Shown: one piece after another, positions 6,428 through 8,291 of the stretch | Layout: every line of letters starts with the position of its first letter | Numbering within the stretch: the stretch's first letter is position 1 | Assembly (NCBI GenBank): GCA_017958465.1 | Contig: JAGDCQ010000256.1 | Location: forward strand, 1-8,291 | Origin: Lachnospiraceae bacterium | GTDB lineage: Bacteria; Bacillota; Clostridia; Lachnospirales; Lachnospiraceae | Length of the DNA stretch: 8,291 nucleotides | Reading direction: 5' to 3' | Program-made: the position numbers and the translations under genes | The notes under the pieces: generated by a model | Databases searched by the model: none | Told to the model about the DNA's origin: nothing | The model's input: the letters and a program-made list of their open reading frames with translations, nothing else

Positions 6428-6438
6428 CGTGTTATTAT
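6410..6438 (+). promoter_or_regulatory. Probable promoter for the NlpC/P60 gene, overlapping the lysC terminator
   Basis: A -10 box TATTAT (6433-6438) with an upstream TG (6430-6431) forms an extended -10 element. Seventeen bases further upstream is TTCGCA (6410-6415), a weak -35 sequence located in the terminator loop. Transcription would start near 6445, only about 16 bases before the ATG. The extended -10 is the stronger part of the call. Confidence 0.5.
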
Positions 6439-6449
6439 AGGCAGGTAAC

Positions 6450-6454
6450 GGAGG
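6450..6454 (+). promoter_or_regulatory. Ribosome binding site deciding the lipoprotein start
   Basis: GGAGG at 6450-6454 is six bases from the ATG at 6461 but only three from the adjacent in-frame GTG at 6458, so the ATG is chosen. The two starts differ by one residue. Confidence 0.75.
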
Positions 6455-6460
6455 ATTGTG

Positions 6461-7882
6461 ATGAATTACAGATTTTTACCGGTTTTATTACTGTTTGCGG
6501 TTTTCTTTTTGTGCTCCTGTGAGGAACGTCCGGTAGTGCTTTCGCCGACGGCAGGGGCTCCTTCTCCGTCTGCGGCTACAGGCCCCACCGATCCGCCTGC
6601 GACACCGACGGCAACCGGGACTCCGAGCCCGAGCCCCACACCCACGCCGACGCCCATCCCGGATTATCTGATCCCGGAGTGGTGGGTCGAGAACAGGACA
6701 AGCGACGATGTGATCCTGACCTACAGCCAGATCCGCCAGCGCAACAAGGACAACGCCTCCATGACGTCCCTGCGCCTTTTGAACCTCTCCACCGTAAAGC
6801 CCTACAAGGCAACCCAGGTGGCGGGCCTGATAAAAGAATACTCCTTCCCGAACAACCGGGAATATATAGACGGGCGAAAGGTTACCAACGCCGATAAAAA
6901 CCTGGTAACGGGGAACAGGAACCTTGACGCGCTCAAAACACTCAACCAGAGATATGCGGTGGTGACAGAGAACGCGTCCATAAAGATGCTGCCCTCGAGG
7001 TCCCGCGTTACCAACGAGGACGGGAAGTACGACTATCTGCAGGAATCGGGCGAAAACATAGGCGAGCCCCTCATCGTGCTTCATGAGTCGAAGGACGGCG
7101 AATGGTACTTTGTGCGTGCTACGGACTGCTTCGGATGGATCTTGAAAACGTCTGTGGGCCTCTGCTCAAGGGAGCAGTTTGACGAGGTCTGCAACGCGTT
7201 CTACAATGGCAAGGTGCGCTGCGCGATGGAAAGCGGGGAGTACACTTTTGAGCCTTCAAAGCTCTATTCCTCGGTTCGGCCCGCGAGAACGCTCTACATC
7301 CGTCTTGGGACCTATTTCCTCTGCGAGGATGACAGTGACAACGTGATCATCCCCACAAGAAACAGCGACGGGAACGCGGATTTCATCAAATACATCGTTC
7401 GTTCCGAAAAGATCGCGAAGCTCCTTCCCTTTACCACACGAAACGTTGTAAAGCTTGCAACAACGCTCCTTGGGATGCCTTATTCCTGGGGCGATGAGGA
7501 TGAGCTTGGGATGGACTGCTCCTCAACGGTAAAATCCATCTATAAGTGCTTTGGCTTTATATTGCCCAGGAACTCAGGTTCCCAGCGCAATATCTCCGCC
7601 GCAAAAAAAGATATTTCTAAGCTTGACGCGGCAGAAAAAAGGGCGTATATTCTTGGACAGCCTGCCGGTACGCTCCTCTATATGCAGGGGCACATCATGG
7701 TGCTGCTCGGAGAGTATGACGGGGAGCCTTATGTGCTCCACAATACCACGAACACCGAGCTTGATGACGGGACCTTCGCGGAGTTCAACTCCTGCGTCAT
7801 AACGGACCTGAACGTGGGGAAGACCGGGAATCTTTACATAGACAGGCTGCTGACCACCATCAACATAACAACAGGAAAATAG
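6461..7882 (+). CDS. Lipoprotein NlpC/P60 (C40) cell-wall endopeptidase with SH3-like domains
   Basis: A 473-residue surface lipoprotein predicted to cleave peptidoglycan stem peptides. The signal peptide ends in a lipobox L-C-S-C with Cys20 as lipidation site. Residues about 28-68 are a Pro/Thr/Ser linker with TP and SP repeats. About 70-165 resembles the N-terminal stabilising domain of multi-domain NlpC/P60 proteins, and about 165-240 an SH3-like domain (RYAVVTENASIKMLPS to CFGWILKTSV). The C-terminal NlpC/P60 domain has YSWGDEDELGMDCSS with catalytic Cys353, then GHIMVLLG with His411 and LHNT with His427, a Cys-His-His set like Bacillus YkfC-type gamma-D-glutamyl-diamino acid endopeptidases. 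The layout supports that class but the exact bond is unproven. It has its own likely promoter and stands 12 bases before prfC, so the two may share a transcript despite unrelated functions. Confidence 0.9.
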   Translation: MNYRFLPVLLLFAVFFLCSCEERPVVLSPTAGAPSPSAATGPTDPPATPTATGTPSPSPTPTPTPIPDYLIPEWWVENRTSDDVILTYSQIRQRNKDNASMTSLRLLNLSTVKPYKATQVAGLIKEYSFPNNREYIDGRKVTNADKNLVTGNRNLDALKTLNQRYAVVTENASIKMLPSRSRVTNEDGKYDYLQESGENIGEPLIVLHESKDGEWYFVRATDCFGWILKTSVGLCSREQFDEVCNAFYNGKVRCAMESGEYTFEPSKLYSSVRPARTLYIRLGTYFLCEDDSDNVIIPTRNSDGNADFIKYIVRSEKIAKLLPFTTRNVVKLATTLLGMPYSWGDEDELGMDCSSTVKSIYKCFGFILPRNSGSQRNISAAKKDISKLDAAEKRAYILGQPAGTLLYMQGHIMVLLGEYDGEPYVLHNTTNTELDDGTFAEFNSCVITDLNVGKTGNLYIDRLLTTINITTGK

Positions 7883-7894
7883 AAAGTTTTTGCA

Positions 7895-8291
7895 ATGGGT
7901 AATTATTCAAAAGAAATCTCAAGACGCCGCACGTTTGCGATAATCTCGCACCCGGATGCCGGCAAGACCACACTTACAGAAAAACTGCTTTTGTACGGCG
8001 GAGCGATCAACCTCGCAGGCTCCGTAAAGGCCAAGAAAACCGCAAGACATGCTGTTTCCGACTGGATGGAGATCGAGAAGGAGAGAGGTATCTCCGTTAC
8101 GTCCTCCGTAATGCAGTTCGAATACGACGGTTATTGCGTTAACATCCTCGATACGCCGGGGCACCAGGACTTCTCGGAGGATACCTACCGTACCCTTATG
8201 GCAGCGGACTCAGCAGTCATGGTCATCGACGGGTCTAAGGGCGTTGAGGCGCAGACCATCAAGCTTTTCAAGGTCTGTGTAATGCGCCACA
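7895..8291 (+). CDS. prfC: Peptide chain release factor 3, N-terminal part (3' end outside window)
   Basis: The first 132 codons of release factor 3, a translational GTPase that removes RF1 and RF2 from ribosomes after termination. The segment RRRTFAIISHPDAGKTTLTEK is nearly the same as in E. coli PrfC (quoted as family knowledge). The P-loop lies at residues 19-26, the switch-I region at about 64-72 (RGISVTSSV), and the G3 motif DTPGH at 86-90, followed by QDFSEDTYRTL, which separates RF3 from EF-G and other GTPases. The gene continues beyond the window. The ATG at 7895 is the only possible start after the upstream stop; its Shine-Dalgarno (AGAAAG, 7881-7886) is weak, so translation may be coupled to the preceding gene, whose TAG is in the same frame four codons earlier. 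Confidence 0.95.
   Translation, partial: MGNYSKEISRRRTFAIISHPDAGKTTLTEKLLLYGGAINLAGSVKAKKTARHAVSDWMEIEKERGISVTSSVMQFEYDGYCVNILDTPGHQDFSEDTYRTLMAADSAVMVIDGSKGVEAQTIKLFKVCVMRH

Noticed and set aside
6541..6664. Low-complexity Pro/Thr/Ser codon repeats as a possible microsatellite or phase-variable tract
   Set aside because: Codons for Pro, Thr and Ser vary and there is no long run of identical units; it fits an ordinary lipoprotein linker.

Overview
The window reads as ordinary, well-organised chromosome from a Gram-positive anaerobe-like Firmicute, most likely a clostridial lineage (Clostridia, Lachnospiraceae/Oscillospiraceae type). The reasons are good AGGAG-type ribosome binding sites at most genes, a lipoprotein with a Pro/Thr/Ser linker, the gene order ftsX - murein hydrolase - S41 protease as in Bacillus/Clostridium relatives, and a Bacillus-type lysC with an internal start. 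Base composition looks balanced by eye. All genes lie on the + strand. No mobile element, CRISPR array, tRNA or rRNA was seen. The taxon is an inference, not a measurement.

Region 1 (1-3257) is a cell-envelope block. It holds the C-terminal half of FtsX, a secreted coiled-coil M23 murein hydrolase with a complete zinc site, and a membrane-anchored S41 (PDZ) carboxyl-terminal processing protease. FtsEX-type ABC modules are known to control coiled-coil hydrolases across the membrane, so the first two genes probably form one functional unit. The protease could act on extracytoplasmic proteins of the same system. Two hairpins separate hydrolase and protease, and a strong terminator closes the block at 3298-3326.

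Region 2 (3349-6427) is an aspartate-family amino-acid operon. It has a clear promoter (TTGCAA, 17 bp, extended -10 TAATAT) and a short leader. The genes are a small HTH-ACT protein (PheB/UPF0735 type), homoserine dehydrogenase (hom) and aspartokinase (lysC), followed by a 12-bp-stem terminator. LysC phosphorylates aspartate and Hom reduces aspartate semialdehyde to homoserine; the intervening enzyme (Asd) and thrB/thrC are not in the window. LysC carries a well-placed internal Shine-Dalgarno and ATG that would make a separate regulatory beta subunit. Hom has only a reduced ACT-like tail without the usual ligand motif, while the small ACT protein keeps that motif.

Region 3 (6410-8291) begins with a promoter that overlaps the lysC terminator. 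It contains a lipoprotein NlpC/P60 endopeptidase with SH3-like domains and, 12 bases later, the start of peptide chain release factor 3 (prfC), cut by the window end. I did not find a clearly new system. The most interesting points are the regulatory arrangement of the aspartate operon and the small-scale structure between genes.
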